Part shown: one piece after another, positions 16,453-27,224 of the stretch
Layout: every line of letters begins with the position of its first letter
Numbering within the stretch: position 1 is the first letter of the stretch
Source: Halobacillus salinarum
Lineage (GTDB): Bacteria; Bacillota; Bacilli; Bacillales; Halobacillaceae
DNA length: 64,000 nt
Direction: 5' to 3'
Assembly (NCBI RefSeq): GCF_022919095.1
Contig: NZ_CP095073.1
Location: 1,984,001 to 2,048,000, forward strand
Notes under the pieces: model-generated
Database searches by the model: none
What the model saw: the letters and a program-made list of their open reading frames with translations, nothing else
Told to the model about the DNA's origin: nothing
Made by a program: the position numbers and the translations under genes

Positions 16453-17832
16453 ATGCATATTCTAGCTGTTGGAGTTAATTATAAAACAGCCCCTGTCGAA
16501 ATTCGAGAAAAATTAACATTTAAGGAAGAGCGTGTGAAAGAGGCAATGCAGCGTTTGAACACACAAAAGAGTGTGCTTGAGAACGTGATTATTTCTACTT
16601 GCAACCGTACAGAAATATATGCTGTTGTCGATCAGCTCCATACGGGCCGTTATTATATCAAGCAATTTTTGTCTGAGTGGTTTAATGTGGACAAGGATGA
16701 ATTCTCACGCTACCTTTCCATATATGAAGAAGATGGAGCGATGGAGCATCTTTTTCGTGTGACTACGGGGCTTGATTCCATGATTCTTGGAGAAACTCAG
16801 ATCCTTGGCCAAATGAAGCACGCATTTATGCAGGCTCAGGAGGCGGAGGCTACTGGAACCATTTTAAATCAATTATTTAAACAATCCATCACGATGGCGA
16901 AAAAAGCCCACAAAGACACTGAAATCAGTGAAAATGCTGTTTCGGTCAGCTACGCAGCTGTAGAATTGGCGCGCAAAATTTTTGGTGACCTTGTTCATAA
17001 ACACATCGTGATCTTAGGTGCTGGTAAAATGGGTGAACTCGCCGCTAAAAACCTGCATGGATCAGGAGTTAAGCAAGTAACCGTTATTAACCGGACACTT
17101 GCGAAAGCACAAGTAGTAGCAGATCAATTTAATGGTGAGGCTCGTACTATGGAGCAGTTGGAAGACTCGCTTAAGGATGCGGATATTGTCATTAGTTCCA
17201 CTGGAGCTGAAGGATATGTCATTTCTAAAGAGCGGCTCGAGCCTATCCACCGTCAACGTAAAGGGAAGCCTTTATTCCTGGTGGATATCGCAGTTCCACG
17301 TGACCTTGATCCATCTATGGAGGATTTGGAGAGCGTTTTCTTGTATGACATTGATGACTTACAAGGAATTGTGGACGCCAACTTAGCTAGAAGAAAACAA
17401 GCGGCAGAGCAGATTGAAGTCATGATGGAGGCAGAGATCGTTACGTTTAAAGAATGGCTGCAAACGATTGGTGTAGTTCCTGTCATCTCCGCTCTTCGTT
17501 CTAAAGCACTTAATATCCAAGCGGAAACGATGAAGAGCATTGAAAGGAAAATGCCTGAACTTACCGAACGGGAAAAGAAAGTACTTCGTAAACATACGAA
17601 GAGTATCATTAATCAAATGCTGAAAGAGCCGATTCTACAGGCAAAAGAATTGGCAGCTCAACCGGATGCAGATGAGTCGCTCCATTTGTTCACACAAATC
17701 TTTGGTATTGCTGAAGCTGTAGAATTAGAGCGAGAGGAACAAGAAAAGAAAAACAACCAGGCTTTGCAAAAGGAAGCTCAGGAAAAGCAGGACGATTCCT
17801 TTTCTTCCATCACCCAAATTGCACATCCTTAA
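16453..17832 (+). CDS. hemA: glutamyl-tRNA reductase
   Basis: 459-aa enzyme that reduces glutamyl-tRNA(Glu) to glutamate-1-semialdehyde, the first committed step of C5 haem synthesis. Catalytic Cys 50 lies in STCNRTE. An NADPH-binding domain has the [13 protein letters not shown] glycine motif near residue 180, and a C-terminal helical dimerisation region follows. ATG 16453 ([14 protein letters not shown]) is used, with GGGGGT seven bases upstream; ATG 16438 is in frame but lacks such a site. It is first of the hemAXCDBL operon, in the B. subtilis order. Confidence 0.98.
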   Translation: MHILAVGVNYKTAPVEIREKLTFKEERVKEAMQRLNTQKSVLENVIISTCNRTEIYAVVDQLHTGRYYIKQFLSEWFNVDKDEFSRYLSIYEEDGAMEHLFRVTTGLDSMILGETQILGQMKHAFMQAQEAEATGTILNQLFKQSITMAKKAHKDTEISENAVSVSYAAVELARKIFGDLVHKHIVILGAGKMGELAAKNLHGSGVKQVTVINRTLAKAQVVADQFNGEARTMEQLEDSLKDADIVISSTGAEGYVISKERLEPIHRQRKGKPLFLVDIAVPRDLDPSMEDLESVFLYDIDDLQGIVDANLARRKQAAEQIEVMMEAEIVTFKEWLQTIGVVPVISALRSKALNIQAETMKSIERKMPELTEREKKVLRKHTKSIINQMLKEPILQAKELAAQPDADESLHLFTQIFGIAEAVELEREEQEKKNNQALQKEAQEKQDDSFSSITQIAHP

Positions 17833-17847
17833 GGGTGGGTACTTGCT

Positions 17848-18666
17848 ATGTTTGACTTTAAATGGGTTTATGAATTGATACTTGCACTTTACGGCCTCAG
17901 CCTAGTCGGTTATTTTATAGATTTTATTCAAACGAACCGGAAGGTGAATCGAATCGCCTTCTGGTTACTTAGTATGGTTTGGTTCATGCAAACCTTTTTT
18001 TTATTGACTCAGGTATTTGTGAAGGAAAACTTCCCGGTTATGACAATCTACGATGGTCTGTATTTTTACGCGTGGATTTTAGTTACTTTTTCGTTATTAA
18101 TAAATCGTTTATTTCGCGTGGATTTTCTTGTGTTCTTTACGAATGTACTTGGCTTTCTAGTCATGCTTCTCCATATTTCCACTAGAGCGCAGAGCAACTT
18201 AGAAGACCGCGGCGTAAATCTAGTAAATGAGATGCTTGTGGTGCACATTAGTCTTGCATTGATCTCCTATGCTTTTTTTACACTTTCTTTTATTTTTTCT
18301 CTGATGTACCTCCTGCAATACAGGCTCCTGAAAAGAAAAAAATGGAATACAAAGTTATTTAGACTTGGAGATTTAACAAAACTAGACCACTTTTCCTATA
18401 TCGCAATCATTCTTGCCGTTCCTCTGCTTGTGATTGCCATTATTTTAGGAGTGACATGGGGGTATGTATCTCCGGATGTGTTTTATTGGTATGATTCTAA
18501 AACGCTAGGTTCTTTTCTTGTACTAATCGTTTATATTATTTATTTATTTTTAAGAGTGGTGAAAGGGTACCAAGGCAGGAGTATTTCCATCTTTAATTCA
18601 GCGGCATTCTTATTTTTATTGATTAATTTCTTGCTTTTCGGCTCACTCTCTAACTTTCATTTTTAA
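17848..18666 (+). CDS. hemX: HemX, CcsA-like membrane protein
   Basis: 272-aa polytopic membrane protein with about eight helices, related to cytochrome c assembly (CcsA/ResC) proteins. The conserved Trp-rich loop [15 protein letters not shown] near residue 205 stands in for the haem-handling motif. In B. subtilis HemX lowers HemA protein levels, so it is a negative regulator within this operon. It sits 15 bases after hemA and 19 before hemC. AAGGGTGGG supports ATG 17848. Confidence 0.93.
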   Translation: MFDFKWVYELILALYGLSLVGYFIDFIQTNRKVNRIAFWLLSMVWFMQTFFLLTQVFVKENFPVMTIYDGLYFYAWILVTFSLLINRLFRVDFLVFFTNVLGFLVMLLHISTRAQSNLEDRGVNLVNEMLVVHISLALISYAFFTLSFIFSLMYLLQYRLLKRKKWNTKLFRLGDLTKLDHFSYIAIILAVPLLVIAIILGVTWGYVSPDVFYWYDSKTLGSFLVLIVYIIYLFLRVVKGYQGRSISIFNSAAFLFLLINFLLFGSLSNFHF

Positions 18667-18685
18667 CATTGAAGGAGGAACTCTT

Positions 18686-19615
18686 TTGCGAAAAATCGTC
18701 ATTGGCTCAAGAAAAAGTAAATTAGCAATCACCCAGACGGAATGGGTGATTGATCAATTAAAAAAAGCGGATCCGTCCTATGAGTTTGAAATAAAAAGGA
18801 TTTCAACTAAAGGGGACCAGGTTCTCAATGTCACTTTAAATAAAGTAGGCGGAAAAGGACTGTTCATTAAAGAAATTGAAAAAGCCATGTACGAAAAAGA
18901 AATTGACATGGCGGTACACAGCATGAAGGATATGCCTTCCGTCGTTTCAGAAGGGCTAGTAGTAGCCTCTGTACCTTTAAGAGAAGATCATCGTGATGCA
19001 TTTGTGTCAAACGGCAATGTAACTTTAAAGGATCTGCCAGAGGGAGCGGTTGTAGGGACCAGCAGTTTACGGCGTGGTTCTCAAATTAAGTCGGTGCGTC
19101 CAGACGTGGAGATAAAGTGGATCCGTGGAAATATCGATACGCGGCTTGCGAAGCTGAAGGATGAAGACTATGATGCTATTGTCTTAGCTGCAGCTGGTCT
19201 CAAACGGATGGGCTGGGACGATAATCTGGTGACTGAATATTTGGAACCTGACGTCTGTGTGCCTGCGGTTGGCCAAGGGGCTCTAGCCATTCAATGCCGT
19301 GAAGAGGATCAGGAATTAATTAAACTTCTCCAACAAATCAACCATGAGTACACAGATACGACTGTAAGGGCAGAAAGAAAGTTCCTCCATGATTTAAACG
19401 GCGGCTGCCAAGTTCCAATTGGAGGTTATGCGTATCGCAAAGGTGACGAAATCGTATTAACAGCTCTTGTTGGTACTCCGGATGGCCAGACAATCTTACA
19501 TGATATCGTAAGTGGGAAAGATCCTGTAGAAGTGGGAAGAGAAGCAGCAGCCCGTCTGAAAGCCAAGGGAGCAGAAGAGATAATCGCGGACGCTATTGAG
19601 GAGTTTGAAGAGTAA
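18686..19615 (+). CDS. hemC: porphobilinogen deaminase (hydroxymethylbilane synthase)
   Basis: 309-aa cytosolic enzyme that polymerises four porphobilinogens into hydroxymethylbilane. The dipyrromethane cofactor is attached to Cys 241 ([10 protein letters not shown]). [12 protein letters not shown] at the N terminus and the substrate-binding arginines ([16 protein letters not shown]) are present. The start is TTG 18686 with a strong GGAGG seven to eight bases upstream. The stop overlaps the hemD start (TAATG), showing translational coupling. Confidence 0.98.
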   Translation: MRKIVIGSRKSKLAITQTEWVIDQLKKADPSYEFEIKRISTKGDQVLNVTLNKVGGKGLFIKEIEKAMYEKEIDMAVHSMKDMPSVVSEGLVVASVPLREDHRDAFVSNGNVTLKDLPEGAVVGTSSLRRGSQIKSVRPDVEIKWIRGNIDTRLAKLKDEDYDAIVLAAAGLKRMGWDDNLVTEYLEPDVCVPAVGQGALAIQCREEDQELIKLLQQINHEYTDTTVRAERKFLHDLNGGCQVPIGGYAYRKGDEIVLTALVGTPDGQTILHDIVSGKDPVEVGREAAARLKAKGAEEIIADAIEEFEE

Positions 19616-20388
19616 TGAGAACACTTGCAGGGAAACACATTCTTGTAACAAGAGCAAAATCCCAAGCAAGGCCATTATCAGCGCTAATAGAAACACATGG
19701 GGGAGTAGCAGTCGAAACTCCCCTTCTCTCATTTCAGCTCCACGATTCCAAAGAGCACGATCGGCTGCTTGCTAAGCTTCACGAATTTTCCTGGATTTTT
19801 GTTACCAGTGCGAATGGAGTGAAGTTTTTTTTTGAATTGCTGTCTTTTTACAATGCAGACTTGCCTCAAAGCTTGAAATGGGCTGTGGTTGGAACAAGAA
19901 CAGAGGATGCTTTGAATAAATACGGGGTCAAAGCAGACTTTGTTCCTGAAAAATTTAACGCCCGCAGTTTATCCCGGAGTTTTTTTCAGAAATATGACGA
20001 ACCTGGCCGGCTATTATTCGTTCGTGGAAATCGTTCAAGAGATGAATTCATACAAGCGATGAAACAAGAGCAGGTCTTTTTTCAAACAATGACAGTCTAT
20101 GATACGATTCCCGTAGAACACAGCTATGAAATCATTCAAGAGAAACTGCGTCTGCAAGAGATTGATGGTTTGACCTTTACAAGTCCTTCCACAATCGATG
20201 CATTTATGGATGCGATTCAAAATACCAATGCCAAAGCGCTTCATCTTCCATGTTTCTGCATTGGACCTACTACAGGAGCAAGGGCAGAAGAGAGAGGGTT
20301 CAGCCAAGTCATAGAGCCTTCTAACTTTTCAATAAAGGACATGATGGATAAAATTATTGACTACTTTTCTGAAGAAGGGAAACGATAG
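19615..20388 (+). CDS. hemD: uroporphyrinogen-III synthase
   Basis: 257-aa enzyme that cyclises and inverts ring D of hydroxymethylbilane. Sequence conservation in this family is low. Supporting features are the position in the hem operon, the N-terminal [19 protein letters not shown] motif, the [10 protein letters not shown] motif near residue 180 and the two-lobed length. The ATG at 19615 shares one base with the hemC stop codon. Confidence 0.93.
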   Translation: MRTLAGKHILVTRAKSQARPLSALIETHGGVAVETPLLSFQLHDSKEHDRLLAKLHEFSWIFVTSANGVKFFFELLSFYNADLPQSLKWAVVGTRTEDALNKYGVKADFVPEKFNARSLSRSFFQKYDEPGRLLFVRGNRSRDEFIQAMKQEQVFFQTMTVYDTIPVEHSYEIIQEKLRLQEIDGLTFTSPSTIDAFMDAIQNTNAKALHLPCFCIGPTTGARAEERGFSQVIEPSNFSIKDMMDKIIDYFSEEGKR

Positions 20389-20389
20389 T

Positions 20390-21367
20390 ATGAATCACCT
20401 ACAATTTAAAAGGCATCGCAGATTACGTAGAACAGATAATATGAGGGCATTAGTCAGAGAAACTCATTTGCATAAAGATGATTTAATCTACCCCATTTTT
20501 GTACTCGAACAAGAGGATATGAAAAACGAGGTCCCTTCCATGCCGGGAGTTCACCAGGTTTCCCTGAACTATTTAACAGAGGAAATGAACGAGCTCACCT
20601 CACTTGGTATCCGTTCTGTTATTGTGTTTGGTGTACCGTCAGAAAAGGATGAACTAGGAAGTGAAGCTTATAATCGCGAAGGCATCGTGCAGCAGGCGAT
20701 TCGTCAGATAAAAAAAGAAGTGCCGGAACTGACGGTTATTGCAGACACGTGTCTCTGCCAATATACCGATCATGGACACTGCGGAATTGTAAGAGATGGA
20801 GATATCGCAAACGATGAATCTTTGGAGCTGATTACGAAAACAGCTGTCACTCAGGCAGAGGCGGGGGCGGACATTATTGCTCCTTCTAATATGATGGATG
20901 GCTTTGTGGCAGCGATTCGTGCTGGACTGGATGAAGCAGGATATAGTCAGATTCCGGTTATGAGTTATGCTGTCAAATACGCATCTGCTTTTTATGGACC
21001 ATTTAGAGATGCGGCTCACAGTTCTCCACAGTTTGGGGATCGAAAAGCTTATCAAATGGACCCTGCTAACAGACTTGAGGCAATCAGGGAGGCAGAATCT
21101 GATGTAGAGGAAGGAGCCGACTTTTTAATAGTAAAACCAGCGCTTGCTTACTTGGATATCATGCGGGAAGTAAAAGACCGCTTTCCTCTACCTCTGGTTG
21201 CATATAATGTAAGCGGGGAATACTCGATGATTAAAGCAGCCTCAGCCAATGGATGGGTCAATGAACGGGAAATAGTGCTTGAGAAATTGACTTCGATGAA
21301 GCGTGCAGGTGCAGATTTAATAATTACTTATTTTGCTAAAGATGCTGCGAAATGGATCAGTGAATAA
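20390..21367 (+). CDS. hemB: delta-aminolevulinic acid dehydratase (porphobilinogen synthase)
   Basis: 325-aa enzyme that condenses two 5-aminolevulinates. The Schiff-base lysines are in [17 protein letters not shown] and [13 protein letters not shown] Cys-rich metal site, [14 protein letters not shown], marks the zinc-type enzyme. ATG 20390 ([13 protein letters not shown]) fits the family start and has GAAGGG upstream; an earlier in-frame ATG at 20357 overlaps hemD. Only two bases separate it from the hemD stop. Confidence 0.97.
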   Translation: MNHLQFKRHRRLRRTDNMRALVRETHLHKDDLIYPIFVLEQEDMKNEVPSMPGVHQVSLNYLTEEMNELTSLGIRSVIVFGVPSEKDELGSEAYNREGIVQQAIRQIKKEVPELTVIADTCLCQYTDHGHCGIVRDGDIANDESLELITKTAVTQAEAGADIIAPSNMMDGFVAAIRAGLDEAGYSQIPVMSYAVKYASAFYGPFRDAAHSSPQFGDRKAYQMDPANRLEAIREAESDVEEGADFLIVKPALAYLDIMREVKDRFPLPLVAYNVSGEYSMIKAASANGWVNEREIVLEKLTSMKRAGADLIITYFAKDAAKWISE

Positions 21368-21407
21368 GCAGAGCCGAAATTATTCAGGTTGAAGGGATGT
21401 TGGGTGA

Positions 21408-22700
21408 ATGAAAAATTTTGATCGATCAATTGAAGCTTATCAACAGGCCGTGGAATTAATGCCAGGGGGAGTTAACTCTCCAGTCAGGGCATTTAATTCT
21501 GTGAATATGGATCCTATATTTATGGAACGAGGAAAAGGTTCAAAGATCTATGATATTGATGGACAGGAATACATTGACTATGTTCTCAGCTGGGGACCTT
21601 TGATTTTAGGACATGCTGATGACCGGGTAGTTGAAGCTCTAAAGAAAACGACAGAACTCGGAACCAGCTTTGGTACGCCTACTCAAATTGAAAACAAACT
21701 CGCTCAGCTAGTTATTGAACGAGTCCCTTCTATGGAAATGTTAAGAATGGTAAATTCCGGAACGGAAGCGACGATGAGTGCGCTGCGTGCAGCCAGGGGC
21801 TATACAGGACGCGATAAAATATTAAAATTCGAAGGGAATTATCATGGACATGGAGATTCTCTCTTAATTAAAGCGGGATCGGGTGTAGCGACTCTAGGAT
21901 TACCGGATTCTCCAGGGGTGCCTGAATCAATAGCACAGAATACCATTACGGTTCCATATAACGATTTGGAGAGCGTTCAGTACGTGTTTAGCAAGTATGG
22001 AAAAGACTTGGCTGCAGTAATTATTGAACCTGTATCAGGAAACATGGGAGTTGTCCCGCCTGAAGAAAACTTCCTTCAGGAACTACGCAAACTTACTCAG
22101 GATAATGGAACTGTATTGATCTTTGATGAAGTGATGACGGGCTTCAGAGTCGGTTATCATTGTGCCCAGGGACATTTTGAAGTGACTCCGGATATGACCT
22201 GCTTAGGGAAAGTGATTGGCGGAGGACTTCCTGTGGGTGCTTATGGTGGTAAACGGGAAATCATGGAACGAGTAGCCCCTGTAGGAGATATTTATCAAGC
22301 TGGTACTCTTTCAGGAAATCCACTGGCCATGACAGCAGGTTTTGAAACCCTTTCTGCTATGACGAGATCTGAATATGAAAAGCTAAATAAAAAAGTCGAT
22401 CGTCTTGTTGAAGGATTTCAGGAAGCAGCGGCTGAATATGATATCCCATTCACTGTAAACCGGGCAGGATCAATGGTTGGCTTTTTCTTTAACCGTGAAC
22501 ACGTCACGGACTTTGAAACAGCAAACCAATCAGATTTAGATTTATTTGCCCGATATTACCGCGGTATGATTGAAGAAGGAATCTTCCTTCCTCCTTCACA
22601 ATTTGAAGGCATGTTCCTTTCCGCAGCACATTCCGATGAAGATATCGAAGCAACGATTGATGCAGCGAGAAAAGTATTTTCAAAATTAGCAAGACAGTAA
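21408..22700 (+). CDS. hemL: glutamate-1-semialdehyde 2,1-aminomutase
   Basis: 430-aa PLP-dependent class-III aminotransferase-fold enzyme that converts glutamate-1-semialdehyde to 5-aminolevulinate. PLP Lys 268 lies in [17 protein letters not shown]. The N-terminal [11 protein letters not shown] and [12 protein letters not shown] motifs are intact. It is the last gene of the hem operon and is followed by an intrinsic terminator. The dimer acts downstream of HemA despite the gene order. Confidence 0.98.
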   Translation: MKNFDRSIEAYQQAVELMPGGVNSPVRAFNSVNMDPIFMERGKGSKIYDIDGQEYIDYVLSWGPLILGHADDRVVEALKKTTELGTSFGTPTQIENKLAQLVIERVPSMEMLRMVNSGTEATMSALRAARGYTGRDKILKFEGNYHGHGDSLLIKAGSGVATLGLPDSPGVPESIAQNTITVPYNDLESVQYVFSKYGKDLAAVIIEPVSGNMGVVPPEENFLQELRKLTQDNGTVLIFDEVMTGFRVGYHCAQGHFEVTPDMTCLGKVIGGGLPVGAYGGKREIMERVAPVGDIYQAGTLSGNPLAMTAGFETLSAMTRSEYEKLNKKVDRLVEGFQEAAAEYDIPFTVNRAGSMVGFFFNREHVTDFETANQSDLDLFARYYRGMIEEGIFLPPSQFEGMFLSAAHSDEDIEATIDAARKVFSKLARQ

Positions 22701-22729
22701 AACAAAAAAGTTTGCAACTATACGAAATC

Positions 22730-22770
22730 AACTTGCAGAGAAACCTCTTGGTTTTTCTGCAAGTTTTTTA
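22730..22770 (+). terminator. intrinsic terminator of the hem operon
   Basis: Arms AACTTGCAG (22730-22738) and CTGCAAGTT (22757-22765), then TTTTTA. Confidence 0.85.
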
Positions 22771-22896
22771 TTACCTGCAAAACAGGGATAAGTTGTACAT
22801 AGAGTTGTGTGCTGAATGAAGAGAATTTTTTTCTAAAAATATTTCTTATTTATCATAACAGAGTAACCGATGCAGCAAAGTGAAGTGGTTTTTTAT

Positions 22897-22924
22897 GTAT
22901 ATAACAATTCTTTCTGCATAAGTT
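22897..22924 (+). promoter_or_regulatory. possible sigma-E promoter of spoVID
   Basis: GTATATAA (from 22897) and CATAAGTT (22917-22924), 12 to 14 bases apart, resemble the mother-cell sigma-E pattern, 45 bases before spoVID. In B. subtilis spoVID is sigma-E dependent; the match here is by eye only. Confidence 0.4.
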
Positions 22925-22968
22925 GTATTAGATCGTTGTGTTTACTATATAAGGGAGGGGTCGTAACA

Positions 22969-23961
22969 TTGAAAGAGAATGTATTTTCTTTTCAATTAGA
23001 TGAAGCTCTTTGGTTCAAAGAGGGACAGGGTGTCCGTGAACTGCTCGGAATTTCCTTAGAGCCTGAGATAACCATTAAACAATTGGATCAGGAAGTCAGG
23101 TTGAACGGTACCATTGAATTAACCGGGGAATATATCTTAGCGGATGAAAAAGAAGCCTATGACAGTTCTTCAGAAATACAATCGGTACGTGTTATTCATG
23201 AAGTCGAGCGAGGAGAAGAAGGGGTCCATTATTTTTCTCATTCATTCCCTGTTGAGATTACAGTACCTAATGAAAGAGTCAGCAATATTAATGCGGTGTT
23301 AGTAGACATTGAAAACTTTGATTATGAGCTTCCTGCTCAAAATCAACTGCGATTACAAGCTCAAATGATCATTAATGGAATAAATCAAGAAGATGCAGCT
23401 TATCCTGCAGACGAAACAAGGTTAGGTGAATCGACTACTATTGGTCCTATTAACTACCAGACTCGACCAGACGAGCAAAAAATCTTCCCGCCGCCTTTTG
23501 AAAGGGAAGAGCCCGTGGTTCCTTTTCCGGGATATGAAGCCCCTAATGGGGAAGAAACAGAGAGTGACGGTAGATGGACGTATAAAAAAACTCAAAGCTT
23601 TAATGAGTTTTTCGGGAAAGAGGAGCCTGCTGCCCAGGAAACGCAAGTCGAAGAACTGGTCAATGAGAGCAGTGAATGGGAACTGACTACAATCATGGAA
23701 TCCAGTACGATGGCTCATGAAGATGCTTATGAAGCTGAGAATGAATCAACGGAAAGTGTCCATGGAATTAAGCATATATTCAAGCATTTATTTCCAAACA
23801 GAGAAGATTCTTATACTCAAATGAAAATGTATATTGTCCAGGAAGATGAAACCTTAGCGACCATTGCTGAACGCTACCAAGTTCCGTTAAAACAGTTAGA
23901 GAAAGTGAATGAAGACAAAGAGGATGTATCCCCTGGACAAATCGTTTACATTCCCAGTTAA
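22969..23961 (+). CDS. spoVID: spore coat morphogenetic protein SpoVID
   Basis: 330-aa mother-cell protein that drives coat encasement of the forespore and binds SafA and SpoIVA. It has an N-terminal beta-rich region (about 1-150), an acidic low-complexity middle, and a C-terminal LysM domain (from about 282, MYIVQEDETLATIAERYQVP). The start is TTG 22969 with AAGGGAGGGG eight bases upstream; the longer frame from 22870 is not family-like. Unlike B. subtilis, no ysxE kinase follows; the next gene is a converging small membrane gene. Confidence 0.93.
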   Translation: MKENVFSFQLDEALWFKEGQGVRELLGISLEPEITIKQLDQEVRLNGTIELTGEYILADEKEAYDSSSEIQSVRVIHEVERGEEGVHYFSHSFPVEITVPNERVSNINAVLVDIENFDYELPAQNQLRLQAQMIINGINQEDAAYPADETRLGESTTIGPINYQTRPDEQKIFPPPFEREEPVVPFPGYEAPNGEETESDGRWTYKKTQSFNEFFGKEEPAAQETQVEELVNESSEWELTTIMESSTMAHEDAYEAENESTESVHGIKHIFKHLFPNREDSYTQMKMYIVQEDETLATIAERYQVPLKQLEKVNEDKEDVSPGQIVYIPS

Positions 23962-24146
23962 ATCCATTTCAGTCGAAAAGCAAAAAAGATACCAATGATT
24001 ATCCCTGACAGGAATACATCTAATGTGGTTGGAAAGATGATGGTGCGGAACAGCTGGAAGATCATGACCGGTAAAATTGCGGTTTCAATCGCAAAAAGCC
24101 ACGCTCTGCACCATGGAGGCAGTCGATATCTGTAAAATCTGCTCAT
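23958..24146 (-). CDS. small membrane protein between spoVID and valS
   Basis: 62-aa protein. A basic N terminus (MSRFYRYRLPPW) is followed by two likely helices separated by FRTIIFPTT. AAGGAGG lies seven bases before the ATG at 24146. Its 3' end overlaps the spoVID stop by four bases in the opposite direction. B. subtilis has a small gene, yszA, at this place; equivalence is suggested by position only. Function unknown. Confidence 0.65.
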   Translation of the reverse strand: MSRFYRYRLPPWCRAWLFAIETAILPVMIFQLFRTIIFPTTLDVFLSGIIIGIFFAFRLKWI

Positions 24147-24193
24147 GGATCTTTCCTCCTTTCTGTTTTAAATGCCTATTTTTTAATTAAACG

Positions 24194-24223
24194 TTGACTA
24201 AAATAACAAGTTTTATATACAAT
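24194..24223 (+). promoter_or_regulatory. sigma-A promoter of the valS T-box transcript
   Basis: TTGACT (24194-24199), an 18-base spacer and TACAAT (24218-24223). Confidence 0.6.
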
Positions 24224-24239
24224 ATGTATTAGAACCTTT

Positions 24240-24490
24240 ATACGTGAAATGCCTTGATGGAGAAGAGTACTTGACAACACCAGCAGAGAGGAAAACACAT
24301 AGGTGAAAGTTTTCCAGGTCCCTTGTATAAGGAAGGTCGCTCCGGAAGTGCAGCTTCTTTGAACTTAAGTAGATGAAGCCGGTAAAAACCGTTATTTTAT
24401 TTTGAGTGCTCAGACTTATTGTCAGTCTGTGAATTAAGGTGGTACCACGGAATCAATCCCTTTCGTCCTTGTTGGATGAAGGGGATTTTT
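24240..24490 (+). ncRNA. T-box leader (valine) controlling valS-folC
   Basis: The hallmark T-box sequence AAGGTGGTACCACG is at 24436-24449, followed by a terminator stem (about 24453-24485) built from AATCCCTTT.. and ..GGGGATT with a T run. Upstream is the folded stem I region with candidate specifier GTC codons, at 24336-24338 or 24318-24320, both valine. Uncharged tRNA(Val) should pair with the specifier and the T-box bulge to form the antiterminator and allow valS expression. The choice of specifier is not certain by eye. Confidence 0.92.
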
Positions 24491-24521
24491 GTTTTTATAA
24501 ATGTTAAAGGAGGAAGATCAA

Positions 24522-27164
24522 ATGAAGGAAACAGATCTTTCAATGCCGACAAAATATGATCCTGCTGCCGTTGAGAAGGATCGCTACCAGTACTGGCTGG
24601 ACGGTAGATTTTTTGAAGCAAGTGGAGACGCAGACAAGGAACCCTATACTGTAGTGATCCCGCCTCCTAATGTAACGGGAAAGCTTCATTTAGGGCATGC
24701 TTGGGATACGACTCTCCAGGATATTCTTACAAGAGTGAAACGGATGCAGGGCTATGATGTTTTATGGCTTCCCGGAATGGATCATGCTGGAATCGCTACG
24801 CAGGCAAAAGTTGAAGGGAAACTGCGGGAGCAAGGCACGTCCCGCCACGAATTAGGCAGGGAAAAGTTTCTTGAAAAATCGTGGGAGTGGAAAAAAGAAT
24901 ATGCTCAGTTTATTCGCACTCAGTGGGAAAAGCTTGGGCTGGGCCTGGATTATTCTCGAGAACGCTTCACATTAGACACCGGGCTATCCGATGCCGTTAA
25001 GGAAGTGTTTGTAACCCTTTATGAGAAAGGGCTGATCTACCGTGGAGAATATATTATCAATTGGGATCCGGCAACACAGACCGCTTTGTCGGATATCGAG
25101 GTAGAATATCAGGACGTACAAGGTGCGTTTTATCATATGCGGTATCCGTTAAAGGATGAAGAAGGCAGTATTGAAATTGCCACAACTCGTCCTGAAACCA
25201 TGCTTGGGGATACGGCGATTGCCGTTCATCCCCAAGATGAACGCTATCAGCATTTAATTGGCAAAACAGCTGTATTGCCAATCATAGGAAGAGAAATAGA
25301 AATTGTGGCGGATGATTACGTTGATATGGAATTTGGTTCCGGGGCAGTAAAAATAACTCCTGCTCATGACCCTAATGATTTCGAAATTGGAAATCGTCAC
25401 AATCTTAAGCGGATTTTAGTTATGAATGAAGATGGAACGATGAATGAAAATGCTGGTAAGTATAAAGGGTTGGACCGCTTTGAATGCCGTAAACAAATCA
25501 TCAGAGATCTGCAGGAAGATGGAACATTGTTCGACATTGAAGATCACCACCATTCTGTAGGACATTCCGAAAGAAGCGGTGCGGTTGTTGAGCCTTATTT
25601 GTCCACCCAATGGTTTGTCAATATGGAGCCTTTAGCAAAAGCGGCCATTGACCTTCAAAAAGAAAATGGCAAAGTAAGCTTTGTACCTGAACGTTTTGAA
25701 AAAACATTTTTAACCTGGATGGAAAATATTCGTGATTGGTGTATTTCCCGGCAGCTGTGGTGGGGCCATCGAATCCCGGCATGGTATCATAAAGAAACAG
25801 GTGAACTATATGTAGGCAAGGAAGCGCCGGCGGACATAGAAAATTGGGAACAAGATGAGGATGTGCTGGATACTTGGTTTTCTTCGGCTTTATGGCCATT
25901 CTCAACCTTAGGCTGGCCGGATAAGGAAAATGCGGATTTTAAAAAGTTTTTCCCGACCAATGTACTCGTTACAGGGTATGACATTATTTTCTTCTGGGTA
26001 AGCCGGATGATTTTTCAATCCGTAGAATTTACTGGTGAGCGACCGTTTAAAGATGTTCTTATACACGGGCTTGTCCGTGACGCTGAAGGAAGAAAAATGA
26101 GTAAGTCTCTTGGGAACGGCGTCGATCCTATGGATGTTATCGATAAATATGGCGCAGATTCATTGAGGTATTTCTTAGCAACAGGTTCTTCACCTGGTCA
26201 GGATTTAAGATTCCATTGGGAGAAAGTTGAATCAACATGGAATTTTGCTAATAAAATCTGGAATGCTTCCCGGTTTGCTCTTATGAATATGGGCAATCTC
26301 TCATTTAAAGACATCGATTTAAGCGGCAGCAAGTCTGTTGCCGATGAGTGGATTCTCACTCGATTAAACCAAACGATAGATCAAGTAACCAAAAACATTG
26401 AGAAATATGATTTTGGGGAAGCTGGACGACATCTGTATAATTTCATATGGGATGAGTTCTGTGATTGGTATATCGAGATGGCTAAACTGCCTTTATACGG
26501 AGAAGACGAGACACGTATTCATACAACACGTTCGATCCTTGCTTATACGCTTGATCAAACGATGCGTATGCTTCATCCATTCATGCCTTTTCTTACTGAA
26601 GAAATATGGCAGCATCTACCTCATGAAGGAGAATCGATCACACAAGCTTCCTGGCCAAAAGCTGTAAAAGAGTATCACAATGAACAGGCAGTTCAGGAAA
26701 TGGAACGTCTCGTTTCTATTATTCGATCTGTTCGTAATATCAGATCTGAAGTGGATACTCCGATGTCTAAGCAAATCCAGCTACTCATTCAGACTAAAGA
26801 TGAAGCTGTGGCTGAAGAACTGGAGAAAAACAGAGATTATCTTGAAAGATTCTGTAATCCAAGTGAGCTCAAGATTTCCACAGATATACAGGTGCCAGAA
26901 AAGGCAATGTCTGCAGTAATTACAGGGGCAGAATTATTCTTGCCGCTTGCTGGATTAATTAACATTAAAGATGAAATCAAACGACTTGAGAAAGAATTGG
27001 ATAAGTGGGATAAAGAGGTGGAGCGAGTAAAGAAAAAACTGTCTAATGAAGGGTTTATTAAGAAAGCCCCGGAGAAAGTTGTTGAGGAAGAACGGAAGAA
27101 AGAAACCGATTATCTTGATAAAAGGGCTAAGGTTGAAGCAAGAATTAAAGAACTTAATGCCTAA
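24522..27164 (+). CDS. valS: valyl-tRNA synthetase
   Basis: 880-aa class-I aminoacyl-tRNA synthetase. The HIGH-type motif [13 protein letters not shown] is near residues 46-58, an editing domain is inserted ([15 protein letters not shown]), the KMSKS loop is [10 protein letters not shown], and a C-terminal coiled coil runs from about 805. ATG 24522 is preferred, with AAAGGAGG upstream; an earlier ATG 24501 lies before that site. It is controlled by the T-box leader and followed by an attenuator-like hairpin before folC. Confidence 0.98.
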   Translation: MKETDLSMPTKYDPAAVEKDRYQYWLDGRFFEASGDADKEPYTVVIPPPNVTGKLHLGHAWDTTLQDILTRVKRMQGYDVLWLPGMDHAGIATQAKVEGKLREQGTSRHELGREKFLEKSWEWKKEYAQFIRTQWEKLGLGLDYSRERFTLDTGLSDAVKEVFVTLYEKGLIYRGEYIINWDPATQTALSDIEVEYQDVQGAFYHMRYPLKDEEGSIEIATTRPETMLGDTAIAVHPQDERYQHLIGKTAVLPIIGREIEIVADDYVDMEFGSGAVKITPAHDPNDFEIGNRHNLKRILVMNEDGTMNENAGKYKGLDRFECRKQIIRDLQEDGTLFDIEDHHHSVGHSERSGAVVEPYLSTQWFVNMEPLAKAAIDLQKENGKVSFVPERFEKTFLTWMENIRDWCISRQLWWGHRIPAWYHKETGELYVGKEAPADIENWEQDEDVLDTWFSSALWPFSTLGWPDKENADFKKFFPTNVLVTGYDIIFFWVSRMIFQSVEFTGERPFKDVLIHGLVRDAEGRKMSKSLGNGVDPMDVIDKYGADSLRYFLATGSSPGQDLRFHWEKVESTWNFANKIWNASRFALMNMGNLSFKDIDLSGSKSVADEWILTRLNQTIDQVTKNIEKYDFGEAGRHLYNFIWDEFCDWYIEMAKLPLYGEDETRIHTTRSILAYTLDQTMRMLHPFMPFLTEEIWQHLPHEGESITQASWPKAVKEYHNEQAVQEMERLVSIIRSVRNIRSEVDTPMSKQIQLLIQTKDEAVAEELEKNRDYLERFCNPSELKISTDIQVPEKAMSAVITGAELFLPLAGLINIKDEIKRLEKELDKWDKEVERVKKKLSNEGFIKKAPEKVVEEERKKETDYLDKRAKVEARIKELNA

Positions 27165-27173
27165 ATGGAGGGG

Positions 27174-27207
27174 GGAGGGTATTCAATTAGAATACTCTCC
27201 TCTTTTT
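27174..27207 (+). terminator. hairpin terminator between valS and folC
   Basis: 11-bp stem with one G-U pair (GGAGGGTATTC / GAATACTCTCC) and a T tail. folC begins 18 bases later, so read-through is expected to supply folC. Confidence 0.75.
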
Positions 27208-27224
27208 GAAATGAGGGGACATCA